Translations under genes and position numbers: made by a program
Shown: positions 42,238 to 50,511 of the stretch, in pieces
Layout: every line of letters begins with the position of its first letter
Position numbering within the stretch: position 1 is the stretch's first letter
The notes under the pieces: generated by a model
Database searches by the model: none
The model's input: only the letters and a program-made list of their open reading frames with translations
What the model was told of the DNA's origin: nothing
Assembly: GCA_002336895.1 (NCBI GenBank)
Contig: DDFC01000023.1
Coordinates: 87,584 to 151,583 of the forward strand
Origin: Verrucomicrobiaceae bacterium UBA1938
GTDB taxonomy: Bacteria > Verrucomicrobiota > Verrucomicrobiia > Verrucomicrobiales > Verrucomicrobiaceae
Direction of reading: 5' to 3'
Length of the DNA stretch: 64,000 bases

Positions 42238-43485
42238 CTATTTGTTGATGCTGGAAATGGTCTGGAAGATGGTCGTCATCATGAGGTAGGCCATGAGACC
42301 CACCATGCCCGCCATGAGGCAGACGATGATGGGCTGGATGAGCGCGGCGAGGGTCTCGATCTTCTTGCTGAGCTCGCGGTCAAAGCGCTCGGCGGCGCGG
42401 CTGAGGGCGGCGGGCATGTCGCCTGTTTGCTCGCCCACATTCACCATGTCGATGAGCAGCGGGGGGAACTGCCCGCTACGATCCAGCGCACGGGAGAGCG
42501 CCACCCCCTCCCCCACATGGCGCATCACGCCTTCGAATTCCTGGCGGAGGTAGGGATTGTCCGTGGCCTCATGCGTGAGCTGCATGGACTGCACCATGGT
42601 CAGGCCATTGCCCAGCAGATTGGCCATTGTCTCCAGAAACTGGACGTAGAACCGGGCGCGGAAGATGCTGCCGAAAAGCGGGAGCCGCAGCTTGAAGCGC
42701 GCCCAGGGGATGGCGGATTCAGGGCGCGACACCCAGGCCCTGCCGAGGATAAACGTGGCAATGCCACCGAGCAGGATCATCCACCAGCAGGCTTTGAAGG
42801 TGTCGCTGATCTTGAGGATGATCTGAGCGGCGAAGGGCAGAGAGCCGCCGGTGGAGTCAAGCATCTCCGTGAGTTTGGGGATAAGATAGACGACAAACAG
42901 CACCGTGACCGCGACAGCAGCGGCAATGAGAAAGGCCGGGTAGATCAGCGCGGAGAGCACTTTGGACTTCAGCGACTGCAGAGAACGCATGTACTGCGCC
43001 TGGCGCTTCAGGATGGTGCTAAGCGATCCGCTGGCCTCCCCTGCGGAAACCAGGGCACAGAAGAGCCTGCCAAAGCTGGGGCTGGTGGCCGCGACGGCTT
43101 TGGAGAAAGCCATGCCATCGCGCACTTTGCCACGCAGCACGGTCGCGAGAGTCTTGATGCCGGAGAGTTCACGGCGGCGCTCCATGGTGGCAAGCGCGGG
43201 CTCCAACTGAATGCCGGCGCCGACGAGGTCTGCCAACTCCTCGATGAAGAGCACGACCTGCGGCAGCTTCAGCTTGATGGGCCCGGTGATCGTTTCTGTG
43301 ACAGCAGCCTGTCTGGCCTTGGCCGCACTGCCCGTGGCAGCTTTGGCATCTCCGGCGGCCTCCAGCTTGAATGGCTGGATCTTTTTCTTTCCCAGCAGCG
43401 CAAAGGCCTCGCCGCGATCAGACGCGCTCAGCTCTCCGGTGATGACACCGGACGGGCCTTGGGCGCTGTAAACGAAGGTGGGCAT
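42238..43485 (-). CDS. gspF: GspF/PilC inner-membrane platform protein
   Basis: The 415-residue protein has two GspF domains, MPTFVYSAQGPSGVITGELS at the start, VLFIEELADLVGAGIQLEPA, then LIYPAFLIAAAVAVTVLFVV and the second copy with QFLETMANLLGNGLTMVQSM. It anchors the pilus machinery. A region of Ala/Gly-rich sequence (residues 43-62) is a linker. Confidence 0.93.
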   Translation of the reverse strand: MPTFVYSAQGPSGVITGELSASDRGEAFALLGKKKIQPFKLEAAGDAKAATGSAAKARQAAVTETITGPIKLKLPQVVLFIEELADLVGAGIQLEPALATMERRRELSGIKTLATVLRGKVRDGMAFSKAVAATSPSFGRLFCALVSAGEASGSLSTILKRQAQYMRSLQSLKSKVLSALIYPAFLIAAAVAVTVLFVVYLIPKLTEMLDSTGGSLPFAAQIILKISDTFKACWWMILLGGIATFILGRAWVSRPESAIPWARFKLRLPLFGSIFRARFYVQFLETMANLLGNGLTMVQSMQLTHEATDNPYLRQEFEGVMRHVGEGVALSRALDRSGQFPPLLIDMVNVGEQTGDMPAALSRAAERFDRELSKKIETLAALIQPIIVCLMAGMVGLMAYLMMTTIFQTISSINK

Positions 43486-43488
43486 GGG

Positions 43489-45264
43489 TTAGGCGGCGAG
43501 ACGGGTGGGAATCAGGGGCACGGTGGATGACTGCGGCGCATGCTGGCGGTCCGTGGCTGCGGTGACGCTGAGCACCTCCTCGATGGTGGTCTCTCCGCTG
43601 AGCACTTTCTGGAAGCCGTAGCCGCGCATGGGGACGTAGCCGTCTTTCATGGCCTGCTTGAGAAACTCGGCGGGGTGTGCGCGGCTGTTGATGAGGTGCT
43701 GCAGCGCGTGTGTGACGAGGCAGACCTCATAGATGGAAAGGCGCCCCTGAAACCCGCTGCCACGGCAGGCCTCGCAGCCCACGCCACGCATGATCTGGCC
43801 TTTGAGATGCGCGGGGAAGCCGATGGATTTGAGGTAGCTCTCCTCCACCTCGGTGGGGGTCTTGCAGGAGGGGCAGAGCTTGCGCACGAGGCGCTGGGCA
43901 AAGAAGGCGCGCACCGCGCTGGAGACAAGGAAGGGCTCCACGCCCATGTCGATGAGGCGTGTGATGCCGCCGATGGCGTCATTGGTATGCAGCGTGCTGA
44001 AAACGAGATGGCCGGTGAGCGCCGCGCGCACGGCGATCTCCGTGGTCTCCAAGTCACGCATTTCCCCGATCATGACCACATTCGGATCTCCACGCAGGAT
44101 GCTGCGCAAACCGGTGCCGAAGGTGAGACCGATCTCGGGCTTCACCGCGATCTGGACGATGCCGGGCATTTTGTACTCCACCGGATCCTCGATGGTGACG
44201 ATGCGGCGGTGCGTCTGGTTCAGCTCTGTGAGGAAGGCGTAGAGCGTGGTGGATTTGCCACTGCCCGTGGGGCCGGTGATGAGGATGATGCCGTTGGGAA
44301 GCTTCAGCAGTTCATCCACCACGGGGCGAATGTTTTCCGTGAGGCCCAAGCGGTTCACCGTGACCTGCTGCTGCGCCAGCAGACGCAGGCTCACGCTTTC
44401 TCCTTCCACGGAGGGGATGGTGGCCACACGCACATCGATGGCCAGGCCGTCGAGTTCGAGATTGATGCGCCCGTCCTGAGGCAGCCGCTTTTCGGCGATG
44501 TCCAGCCGTGCCATGATCTTGAGGCGGGCGATTACGGATGCCTGCAGAGACTTGATGTTTTCCGGCACAGGCAGCTCCTCCAGACGCCCGTCGATGCGGT
44601 AGCGGATGCGCAGATGATTCTGCTGCGGCTCCACGTGAATATCCGTGGCACGCTGCTCCAGGCCGCGGCGGATGATCTGGTTCACAAAACGCACGACGGA
44701 GGCCTCTTCGTCCTCGGGTTCATCGAGCACGGTCACTTCATCGCGCAGATCTTCTGCGCCCCAGTCGGCGCGACCACGCAGGATTTTTTCGAAGGTGTCC
44801 GCCCCGAGGCCATAGAGCTTTTGCAACCCTTCCACAATGCGGGTGCGCAGCCCCACATGCCAGATCACCGGCATGGTGAGGCTGGCGGCCACGCGCTGAT
44901 GCGCCACGAGACTCAGCGGATCAAAGGTGGCGATGTGCAGCGTGCGCTCGGCCTCTGTGCCGTCATCGCTCTTTGTCTCTTCGGTGAAAACGGGCAGCAG
45001 GCGGTGACGCAGCGCGATCTCTGCAGGAAGGAGGCGGCGCAGCCCCTGCTCTCCTGGCTGTTCTTCATCCTTCGGCTCCCACCACGGCAGGTTGAGAGTC
45101 TTTGCCAGTGCCATGAGGAAATCGCGCTCGCGCACGCCTTCACAATCCAGCACCGCATCCACAAAGGACGTCTGATTGAAGCATGCCTCCTCCACCGCCT
45201 GCCGCACGGCAGGAAGATCGGCACAACCCGAGTCTTTCAGGATCTGATCGATGAGTGGAAGCAT
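43489..45264 (-). CDS. gspE: GspE/PilB secretion ATPase
   Basis: The 591-residue ATPase has an N-terminal N-GspE domain, then FVNQIIRRGLEQRATDIHVE, Walker A GPTGSGKST (near residue 330), Walker B/Asp box IGEMRDLETTEIAVRAALTG, and a zinc tetracysteine site CPSC ... CEAC (about residues 462-498). It energises pseudopilus assembly. It is the first gene of the secretion operon; the AT-rich gap at 45265-45429 should hold its promoter. Confidence 0.95.
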   Translation of the reverse strand: MLPLIDQILKDSGCADLPAVRQAVEEACFNQTSFVDAVLDCEGVRERDFLMALAKTLNLPWWEPKDEEQPGEQGLRRLLPAEIALRHRLLPVFTEETKSDDGTEAERTLHIATFDPLSLVAHQRVAASLTMPVIWHVGLRTRIVEGLQKLYGLGADTFEKILRGRADWGAEDLRDEVTVLDEPEDEEASVVRFVNQIIRRGLEQRATDIHVEPQQNHLRIRYRIDGRLEELPVPENIKSLQASVIARLKIMARLDIAEKRLPQDGRINLELDGLAIDVRVATIPSVEGESVSLRLLAQQQVTVNRLGLTENIRPVVDELLKLPNGIILITGPTGSGKSTTLYAFLTELNQTHRRIVTIEDPVEYKMPGIVQIAVKPEIGLTFGTGLRSILRGDPNVVMIGEMRDLETTEIAVRAALTGHLVFSTLHTNDAIGGITRLIDMGVEPFLVSSAVRAFFAQRLVRKLCPSCKTPTEVEESYLKSIGFPAHLKGQIMRGVGCEACRGSGFQGRLSIYEVCLVTHALQHLINSRAHPAEFLKQAMKDGYVPMRGYGFQKVLSGETTIEEVLSVTAATDRQHAPQSSTVPLIPTRLAA

Positions 45265-45429
45265 GTGTCTGGCCGCCTAAATTCAGCCTTATAATAACGT
45301 ATATTTATGGTTTTTCATAGAAATGGCAAGTTTTTAATAGATCCAAACCATTTACAAACCCTGAAATTCTAGCCCGAACACCTCCATATGAGGGGAAGAG
45401 CTTGATACCCGTGGTGCTGCCAGCCCTAA

Positions 45430-46488
45430 CTATTTAGCAGCCAGAATCTGGGCCACCATCGCGTCCAGGGTGCCGTTTTTGATGGTGATCACCCCTTTGG
45501 GGTCGATGAGATAGAGCGTGGGGAAGTTGCGCAGATTGTAGAGCGTGGTGTTGGGACCGCTGCTGGTGTTGTCCAGGATGTTGCGGAAGCCCACTTTGTA
45601 ATCAGCGAGCGCCTTTTTGGCCTCGGTCTCGATGTCGGTATTTACCCCGATAACCACGCCGTTCTTGTCTTTGATCTGCTCGGCAGCCTGGTTCATCAGA
45701 GGCAGGGTGCCGTGGCAGGCATGGCACCAGCCGCCCCAAAAGATGACGATCACGTATTTGCCACGGTAGTCGCTGAGCTTGAAATTCACGCCGTCGGCAT
45801 CCTTGCCCTCGATCTCCGGAGCCTCGCAGCCCGGCTGCAAATTGGTCATTTCAAAGAACATCTTGGCGGCGAAGTCCGAGAGCTTGAATCCCTGGATGGT
45901 CACATCTGCGTAGTCGGCATAGAGCTGCTGAAAGCACTCCAGCGCCTTGGGTTTGGAGGCCTCTGCGGAGGCGCGGTCGGCTGAGGCATCGAAGTTTTTA
46001 AAATGAATGGCCCCGAGCGCGTAGAGTGCCGCAGCCCGCTCATCGCGGTTCTTGTTCTTGTCGATCACCGCCTGCAGCACCGGCTCGGCAGGCAGGCCGT
46101 GGTATTCGAGCTGCTTCACCGCCTCGGCGATGCCGGCTTTATCTGCGAAACTGGAACCGAGCATTTTGAGCGCCTCCTGCCCTTCAGGAAAGCTCGCGGC
46201 ACCTGTCACGAGCCAGTTCACGCCCTTGACCACATCGGGCTGGTCCAGATTGGCCTGCACCAGCTTCAGCATCTTGGTGGCATAGGGGCCTGCGCTGGGA
46301 ATGCTGGCGCGGTATTTGTTCTTTTCCTCCTCAGTGGTGGCGGCGATGAGCTTCTGTGTGTTGGCGCGCACGGAGTTTTCGTACTCATCAATGATGGCAC
46401 GGATCTCTGTGGCCAGCGGCGAGGCAGGAGCCTGGGCCATGATGGAGGCGATGGACAACAGCAGGAAGGCGAGGACTCTCATGGTCAT
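45430..46488 (-). CDS. Periplasmic thioredoxin-like (TlpA-type) protein
   Basis: The 352-residue exported protein has a signal peptide (MTMRVLAFLLLSIASIMAQA), a helical N-terminal half (residues 25-215) and a C-terminal thioredoxin fold with KLSDYRGKYVIVIFWGGWCH, active-site CHAC and cis-Pro FPTLYLID. It likely reduces or forms disulfides. It is six bases downstream of the CAP-domain gene. Confidence 0.85.
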   Translation of the reverse strand: MTMRVLAFLLLSIASIMAQAPASPLATEIRAIIDEYENSVRANTQKLIAATTEEEKNKYRASIPSAGPYATKMLKLVQANLDQPDVVKGVNWLVTGAASFPEGQEALKMLGSSFADKAGIAEAVKQLEYHGLPAEPVLQAVIDKNKNRDERAAALYALGAIHFKNFDASADRASAEASKPKALECFQQLYADYADVTIQGFKLSDFAAKMFFEMTNLQPGCEAPEIEGKDADGVNFKLSDYRGKYVIVIFWGGWCHACHGTLPLMNQAAEQIKDKNGVVIGVNTDIETEAKKALADYKVGFRNILDNTSSGPNTTLYNLRNFPTLYLIDPKGVITIKNGTLDAMVAQILAAK

Positions 46489-46494
46489 GGGAAA

Positions 46495-47643
46495 TCAGCA
46501 AAACGAACGACGTGAACGATGCCACAGCAGCGACAGACCGGATGCGAGGCAGAGCAGCAGACTGCCCGGCTCCGGCACCATGGCAAAGGACTCGTACACG
46601 TTGTCGTAAACGAACACCGGCACGCCATAGTCGTCTGTGTGTTCGGTGAGTGTGAAGGTCTTGGCCGCCAACCCGGTGTCTGGCGCCTCCACACGATAGA
46701 CCACGCCGTCGGTGAGGCCAGTGAGAGTGATGTTGAAACCACCTGCACTATTGCTGAATCCGCTGGCCACGAGAATGCCCGTGGCGTCATTGTACACATT
46801 GATGTGCTGTCCCGCCAGCCCTTCGCCGGGCTCATAGAAGGCATCATGCACGATGGTGTCCTGATACACCGAGCCCGTGAGAATGGCGTCAGAGATGTAG
46901 TTGGTGCCGTCGTAGCGGAACTGCGAGGCCAGATGTTCAGTGACGACATACGGGCCGGTGGCGGTGGTGTTTGTGCCAGGGATGGACACGCTTTGGAAGC
47001 CGATGCCGATCTCCTTCATACCGGAATTCAGCAGCAGATCGCGATGACCAGCGGGACTCTGGATGCCATTGCCATAGCCTGCGGCCGAGCCATTTCCGTC
47101 TCCCCAGTCAATGACAAAGGCAGCGTGGGTATGGAGCGGGGACTGCCCTGCGGCAAAGAGGTTTTCCCCGAGCTGGAGCCAGTTGGCACCATACCCGCCA
47201 TTTTGAATGCGCTGATCCAAGCTCAGGCCATCGAGCGTGTGAGATTGCTGATCCGCCGAGACCATGAGGTTGGAATAACTCACCGCCGAGACATTCAGGG
47301 CGCTGTTCCATGCCAGTGGCGGCGCGGCCACCAGACTGGAAAACTGAGCGGCCAGATCCGAAGCGCTGGTGCCGAAGTAGTTCAGTGCGTAGGCGATGCT
47401 GGGGTCGTTTGATTTCGCGGTATCCCAAACTCCAGGCGAGGAGAAATTGACCAGATTCGCCAGTTCATCCTGCGGATCGGCACGGAAGCGGTTGATCAGC
47501 TCGAGCATGTACTGCTGCTCGGCTGTTGGATCGTCAGCCTTAGTCACGCCGGGCAGCCACAACAGTGCGCAAAACGCGAGCATGAACCACCTGCGCCATG
47601 CCTTGAAGCATGCAGTGGGCTGGTCTGCGGCGAGATGGTTCAC
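46495..47643 (-). CDS. CAP-domain protein with PEP-CTERM sorting signal
   Basis: The 382-residue protein has a signal peptide (RWFMLAFCALLWLPGVTKA), a CAP/SCP domain (AEQQYMLELINRFRADPQDE, QSHTLDGLSLDQRIQNGGYG, LQLGENLFAAGQ, GHRDLLLNSGMKEIGIGF), a Cna-like beta repeat region and a C-terminal PEP-CTERM signal VPEPGSLLLCLASGLSLLWH followed by RSRR. PEP-CTERM proteins are processed by exosortase at the cell envelope. The start codon is GTG at 47643, which supplies the basic n-region; ATG 47583 lacks it. Confidence 0.88.
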   Translation of the reverse strand: MNHLAADQPTACFKAWRRWFMLAFCALLWLPGVTKADDPTAEQQYMLELINRFRADPQDELANLVNFSSPGVWDTAKSNDPSIAYALNYFGTSASDLAAQFSSLVAAPPLAWNSALNVSAVSYSNLMVSADQQSHTLDGLSLDQRIQNGGYGANWLQLGENLFAAGQSPLHTHAAFVIDWGDGNGSAAGYGNGIQSPAGHRDLLLNSGMKEIGIGFQSVSIPGTNTTATGPYVVTEHLASQFRYDGTNYISDAILTGSVYQDTIVHDAFYEPGEGLAGQHINVYNDATGILVASGFSNSAGGFNITLTGLTDGVVYRVEAPDTGLAAKTFTLTEHTDDYGVPVFVYDNVYESFAMVPEPGSLLLCLASGLSLLWHRSRRSFC

Positions 47644-47710
47644 GTTTCTTAAATTATAGTATTTATAGATTCATGCCAAGCCCGATTCGTTCATCTTTGA
47701 TCGCACCAAC

Positions 47711-47727
47711 ACTTTGTCGTGCAAAGT
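47711..47727 (+). promoter_or_regulatory. Palindrome ACTTTG-N5-CAAAGT, copy 1
   Basis: Perfect 6-base arms with spacer tcgtg. It lies 33 bases (three helical turns) upstream of copy 2, in front of the membrane protein gene. Probable operator of the small winged-helix regulator. Confidence 0.7.
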
Positions 47728-47743
47728 TTCGCTTGCAGATTTC

Positions 47744-47760
47744 ACTTTGGCCCACAAAGT
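47744..47760 (+). promoter_or_regulatory. Palindrome ACTTTG-N5-CAAAGT, copy 2
   Basis: Perfect 6-base arms with spacer gccca, ending eight bases before the ATG at 47768. It covers the ribosome-binding region, so bound protein could block transcription or initiation. Confidence 0.7.
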
Positions 47761-47767
47761 AACTCGC

Positions 47768-48424
47768 ATGAGCACGACCGAAGCCGCCCTGGAAAACCTC
47801 CGCATCATTCGCTCCCTGATGGAAAAGGCGCACATCTACCGCGCCATCTCGGCACCGGCGGCGCTCACGGGCGGTGTGCTGGCGCTCATCGCCTCCGGCT
47901 GGCCTGTGTGGCATGCGGTAGCGCATCAGGGCGATGCCGTGATGTGCGATCCCTGCTTTCTGCAAACCTGGCTAATCATCCTGGGCATTGCCTCGGCTTT
48001 GAATATCCTGCTGCTGGCCCGGGAGGCGAAGAGGCGCGGGCAGCCCCTGGTTTCGGCGGACATGCGGATGGCCGTGCGCGCACTCACCCCTCCCCTGCTT
48101 GTAGGCGGCTGCGTGGGCATCGGACTCATCGTGTTTCTGCACAATCTCACGCTCGCCGCACTCATCTGGGCGCTGTGCTATGGCCTGGCCTTGCTGAGCA
48201 CCTCCAGCTTTTCGCCGCGCTCGCTGGTACGTCTGGGCTGGGCTTTTGTGATAACCGGACTGCTGGCATTTTTTGCATGGGCTGCTTGCAGCGATGTGCG
48301 CCTGCTGCCGAGCGATCTCGGCCCTGCATCCCTCGTGATGGGGCTCACCTTTGGCCTGCTGCATGTGGTGTATGCCGTGGCCGTCTTTCTCAGCGCCAAA
48401 CCAGCGGAGGTGTCTGCGGAATGA
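47768..48424 (+). CDS. Membrane protein of unknown function
   Basis: The 218-residue protein has about six hydrophobic segments: PAALTGGVLALIASGWPVWH, TWLIILGIASALNILLLARE, PPLLVGGCVGIGLIVFLHNL, AALIWALCYGLALLSTSSF and LGWAFVITGLLAFFAWAACS. The N-terminal 25 residues are cytoplasmic and helical (STTEAALENLRIIRSLMEKA). It overlaps the regulator gene by four bases (ATGA), and two ACTTTG palindromes precede it. No family recognised; partner of the downstream regulator is plausible. Confidence 0.8.
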   Translation: MSTTEAALENLRIIRSLMEKAHIYRAISAPAALTGGVLALIASGWPVWHAVAHQGDAVMCDPCFLQTWLIILGIASALNILLLAREAKRRGQPLVSADMRMAVRALTPPLLVGGCVGIGLIVFLHNLTLAALIWALCYGLALLSTSSFSPRSLVRLGWAFVITGLLAFFAWAACSDVRLLPSDLGPASLVMGLTFGLLHVVYAVAVFLSAKPAEVSAE

Positions 48425-48723
48425 TCGACTTTGATCAGATAGACAAGCTCATCCACGAGAAGGGCCGCCTCTCCATCATGACGCTGCTCTCCACCCGTGG
48501 GGAGTGGGCGTTTCAGGAGCTGAAGGCGGAGCTGAACATGAGCGATGGCAACCTGATCTCCCACCTGCGCACGCTCGGCGGCGCAGGCTACATCAAGGAA
48601 AACCGCGACGAGTCCGGCACCCGCCCGCGCACCAGCTACGAGCTGACCGCCGCCGGGCGCAAGGCCTTCAAGGACTACGTCGAGGTGCTGGGCGAGATCG
48701 TCAAAGCCGCGCAGCAGGGGTGA
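48421..48723 (+). CDS. Small winged-helix transcriptional regulator
   Basis: The 100-residue protein has a single winged-helix domain: IDKLIHEKGRLSIMTLLST, WAFQELKAELNMSDGNLISH, LRTLGGAGYIKENRDESGTR, then PRTSYELTAAGRKAF. It resembles ArsR/MarR-type 'transcriptional regulator' minimal domains. It overlaps the upstream membrane gene by four bases. The three palindromes around it are its likely binding sites. Confidence 0.88.
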   Translation: MIDFDQIDKLIHEKGRLSIMTLLSTRGEWAFQELKAELNMSDGNLISHLRTLGGAGYIKENRDESGTRPRTSYELTAAGRKAFKDYVEVLGEIVKAAQQG

Positions 48724-48743
48724 GTCCCATTTTTTACCCATTC

Positions 48744-48760
48744 ACTTTGCCACACAAAGC
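48744..48760 (+). promoter_or_regulatory. Palindrome ACTTTG-N5-CAAAGC, copy 3
   Basis: Arms actttg / caaagc (one mismatch at the outer edge), spacer ccaca, 22 bases before the ispH ATG. Same element as at 47711 and 47744. Confidence 0.65.
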
Positions 48761-48782
48761 TAATCAACCCAGAACAGAAACA

Positions 48783-49679
48783 ATGAACATCATCCTCGCT
48801 CAACATCACGGCATGTGCTTCGGCGTCCGCGACGCCCTGCGCGCCACCCACGCGGCAGCACAGCGCGCGCCGCTCACCATCCTAGGCCAGCTCGTTCACA
48901 ACCCGCTCGTGGACCGCCATCTCGCCACGCTCGGTTCACAGCGAGGCGATCTGGATGATCTGTACAGCGCCGCCACGCAGCAGGTGGCCATCACCGCGCA
49001 CGGTGCCTCGGACCACCATCGTCAGGCATGGCAAAGCGCCGGACATACGGTCATCGACACCACCTGCCCTCTGGTGAAGAAAGCCCACCACGCGCTAGCC
49101 ATGCTGGTGGCAGAGGGCTACCAGCCGGTGGTCATCGGCCAGAGCCAGCATGTGGAAGTACGCGGTCTCGTTGGCGATTTTCCCTCGGCGGTCGTCGTGC
49201 TCGAAGAGGCCGACTTGGATCGTGTGCCTGCACATCCGCGCCTCGGCATCGTCTCTCAGACCACGCAGCCTGTTGAGCTGGCCCTGAGCCTGGTGGAGGC
49301 CATCAAGCGCCGCCGCCGCAGTTCAGAGGTGCGGTTCATCGACACCATCTGCCATCCCACCAAGCAGCGCCAGACAGCGATGAATGACCTGCTGCGCGAC
49401 TGCGACCACATTGTGGTCATCGGCGGACACAACAGCAACAATACGCGGCAGCTGGCGCAGAAAGCCGCCGCTCGCGGACTGCCCGTGCTGCAGATCGAAC
49501 ATGCCGGCGAACTCGATCCCGGATGGTTTCGAGCAGCGCGCAATGTCGGCGTCACAGCCGGAACATCGACACTGGATGAAACGGTGGACGCCGTCATGCA
49601 GCGGCTGCGGCAGATCGCCGCCGAAATGCGCACCAGCCCCGCCCACGAATTCCTGAGAGCCATGCTCCAGGCCGCCTGA
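48783..49679 (+). CDS. ispH: IspH, 4-hydroxy-3-methylbut-2-enyl diphosphate reductase
   Basis: The 298-residue iron-sulfur enzyme catalyses the last step of the MEP isoprenoid pathway, reducing HMBPP to IPP and DMAPP. The three cluster cysteines are Cys12 (GMCFGV), Cys95 (DTTCPLVKK) and Cys190 (DTICHPTKQRQ). Substrate and catalytic residues include Glu125 (HVEV), VSQTT and the GHNSNNTRQL loop. Length is normal. The gene sits downstream of palindrome copy 3 rather than in an isoprenoid operon, which is unusual. Confidence 0.95.
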   Translation: MNIILAQHHGMCFGVRDALRATHAAAQRAPLTILGQLVHNPLVDRHLATLGSQRGDLDDLYSAATQQVAITAHGASDHHRQAWQSAGHTVIDTTCPLVKKAHHALAMLVAEGYQPVVIGQSQHVEVRGLVGDFPSAVVVLEEADLDRVPAHPRLGIVSQTTQPVELALSLVEAIKRRRRSSEVRFIDTICHPTKQRQTAMNDLLRDCDHIVVIGGHNSNNTRQLAQKAAARGLPVLQIEHAGELDPGWFRAARNVGVTAGTSTLDETVDAVMQRLRQIAAEMRTSPAHEFLRAMLQAA

Positions 49680-49704
49680 TCAACCCCAAACCCAACGACA
49701 CATC

Positions 49705-50511
49705 ATGAACACCCAGCATTGGATCCAACACTTTGAGGCAAACACCCGCCTCAATCACAAAATGAAACTGCCAGACGTTCCTTGCACGCAGCCTGCGCAA
49801 ACCCGCGCCGCACTCGCGCGCTCGCTCGCCATCTTCCAGCTCGGCGAAAGCGGTGGAGGCACACGGCTGCGGCGCTACACCCGCAGCATCGCCTCGCTGG
49901 AGCGGCTGCAGGGCTACCAGCGCGCCGTCGATCTCTTTGTGGTCGAGGAGCAGAGCCACGCTGCGCTGCTGGCACGCACGGTGGCGCATCTGCGTGGCAC
50001 GCTGCTGCAGAAGCAGTGGAGCAATTCTGTCTTCCGCTGGCTGCGCAATCTGGTGAATCTGGAGTTCAACATCCAGGTGCTGCTCACAGCGGAGCTCATT
50101 GCCGAGGTCTATTTTGGCCTGCTCTCCCTGCGCTGCAGCGATCCAGTTGTGCAGACCGTGGCCCGCAAACTCCTGCGAGATGAGATGGGGCATCTCTCCT
50201 TTCAGCGTGATTTTCTTTTCGAGCGGCTGATCAGCCTCACACCTGCCATGCAGCGTGTGTGGCGCTGGCAGTTCCGCATGATTCATCTGGCCACGGCCTG
50301 GGTCGTCTCCTGGGATCATCGCAACTGCCTGCGAGCCCTCGACGTGGCTCCCTCAGCCTTTCGTTCCCGCGCCGCCCAGTGCTGGGTGAATTTCCAGACA
50401 AGGCTGGAACGACGCCTGCGCGAGCATGAGGTTCAAGCACGCCACAGCGCCGCATCCACTCCGGGGTACAGCCGCTCCAGCAGCGCCACCATGCAGTCAC
50501 CTGTGAGCTGA
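49705..50511 (+). CDS. Ferritin-like diiron protein
   Basis: The 268-residue protein has two ExxH motifs: EEQSH (residues 81-85) and DEMGH (residues 159-163), plus TAELIAEVYFG (Glu130/Glu134) in the middle helix. This fits a ferritin-like four-helix diiron site. It is 25 bases after ispH, so likely in the same transcript. It overlaps the convergent GTPase gene by 79 bases; the tail (HSAASTPGYSRSSSATMQSP) is low-complexity and could be an addition. Confidence 0.75.
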   Translation: MNTQHWIQHFEANTRLNHKMKLPDVPCTQPAQTRAALARSLAIFQLGESGGGTRLRRYTRSIASLERLQGYQRAVDLFVVEEQSHAALLARTVAHLRGTLLQKQWSNSVFRWLRNLVNLEFNIQVLLTAELIAEVYFGLLSLRCSDPVVQTVARKLLRDEMGHLSFQRDFLFERLISLTPAMQRVWRWQFRMIHLATAWVVSWDHRNCLRALDVAPSAFRSRAAQCWVNFQTRLERRLREHEVQARHSAASTPGYSRSSSATMQSPVS

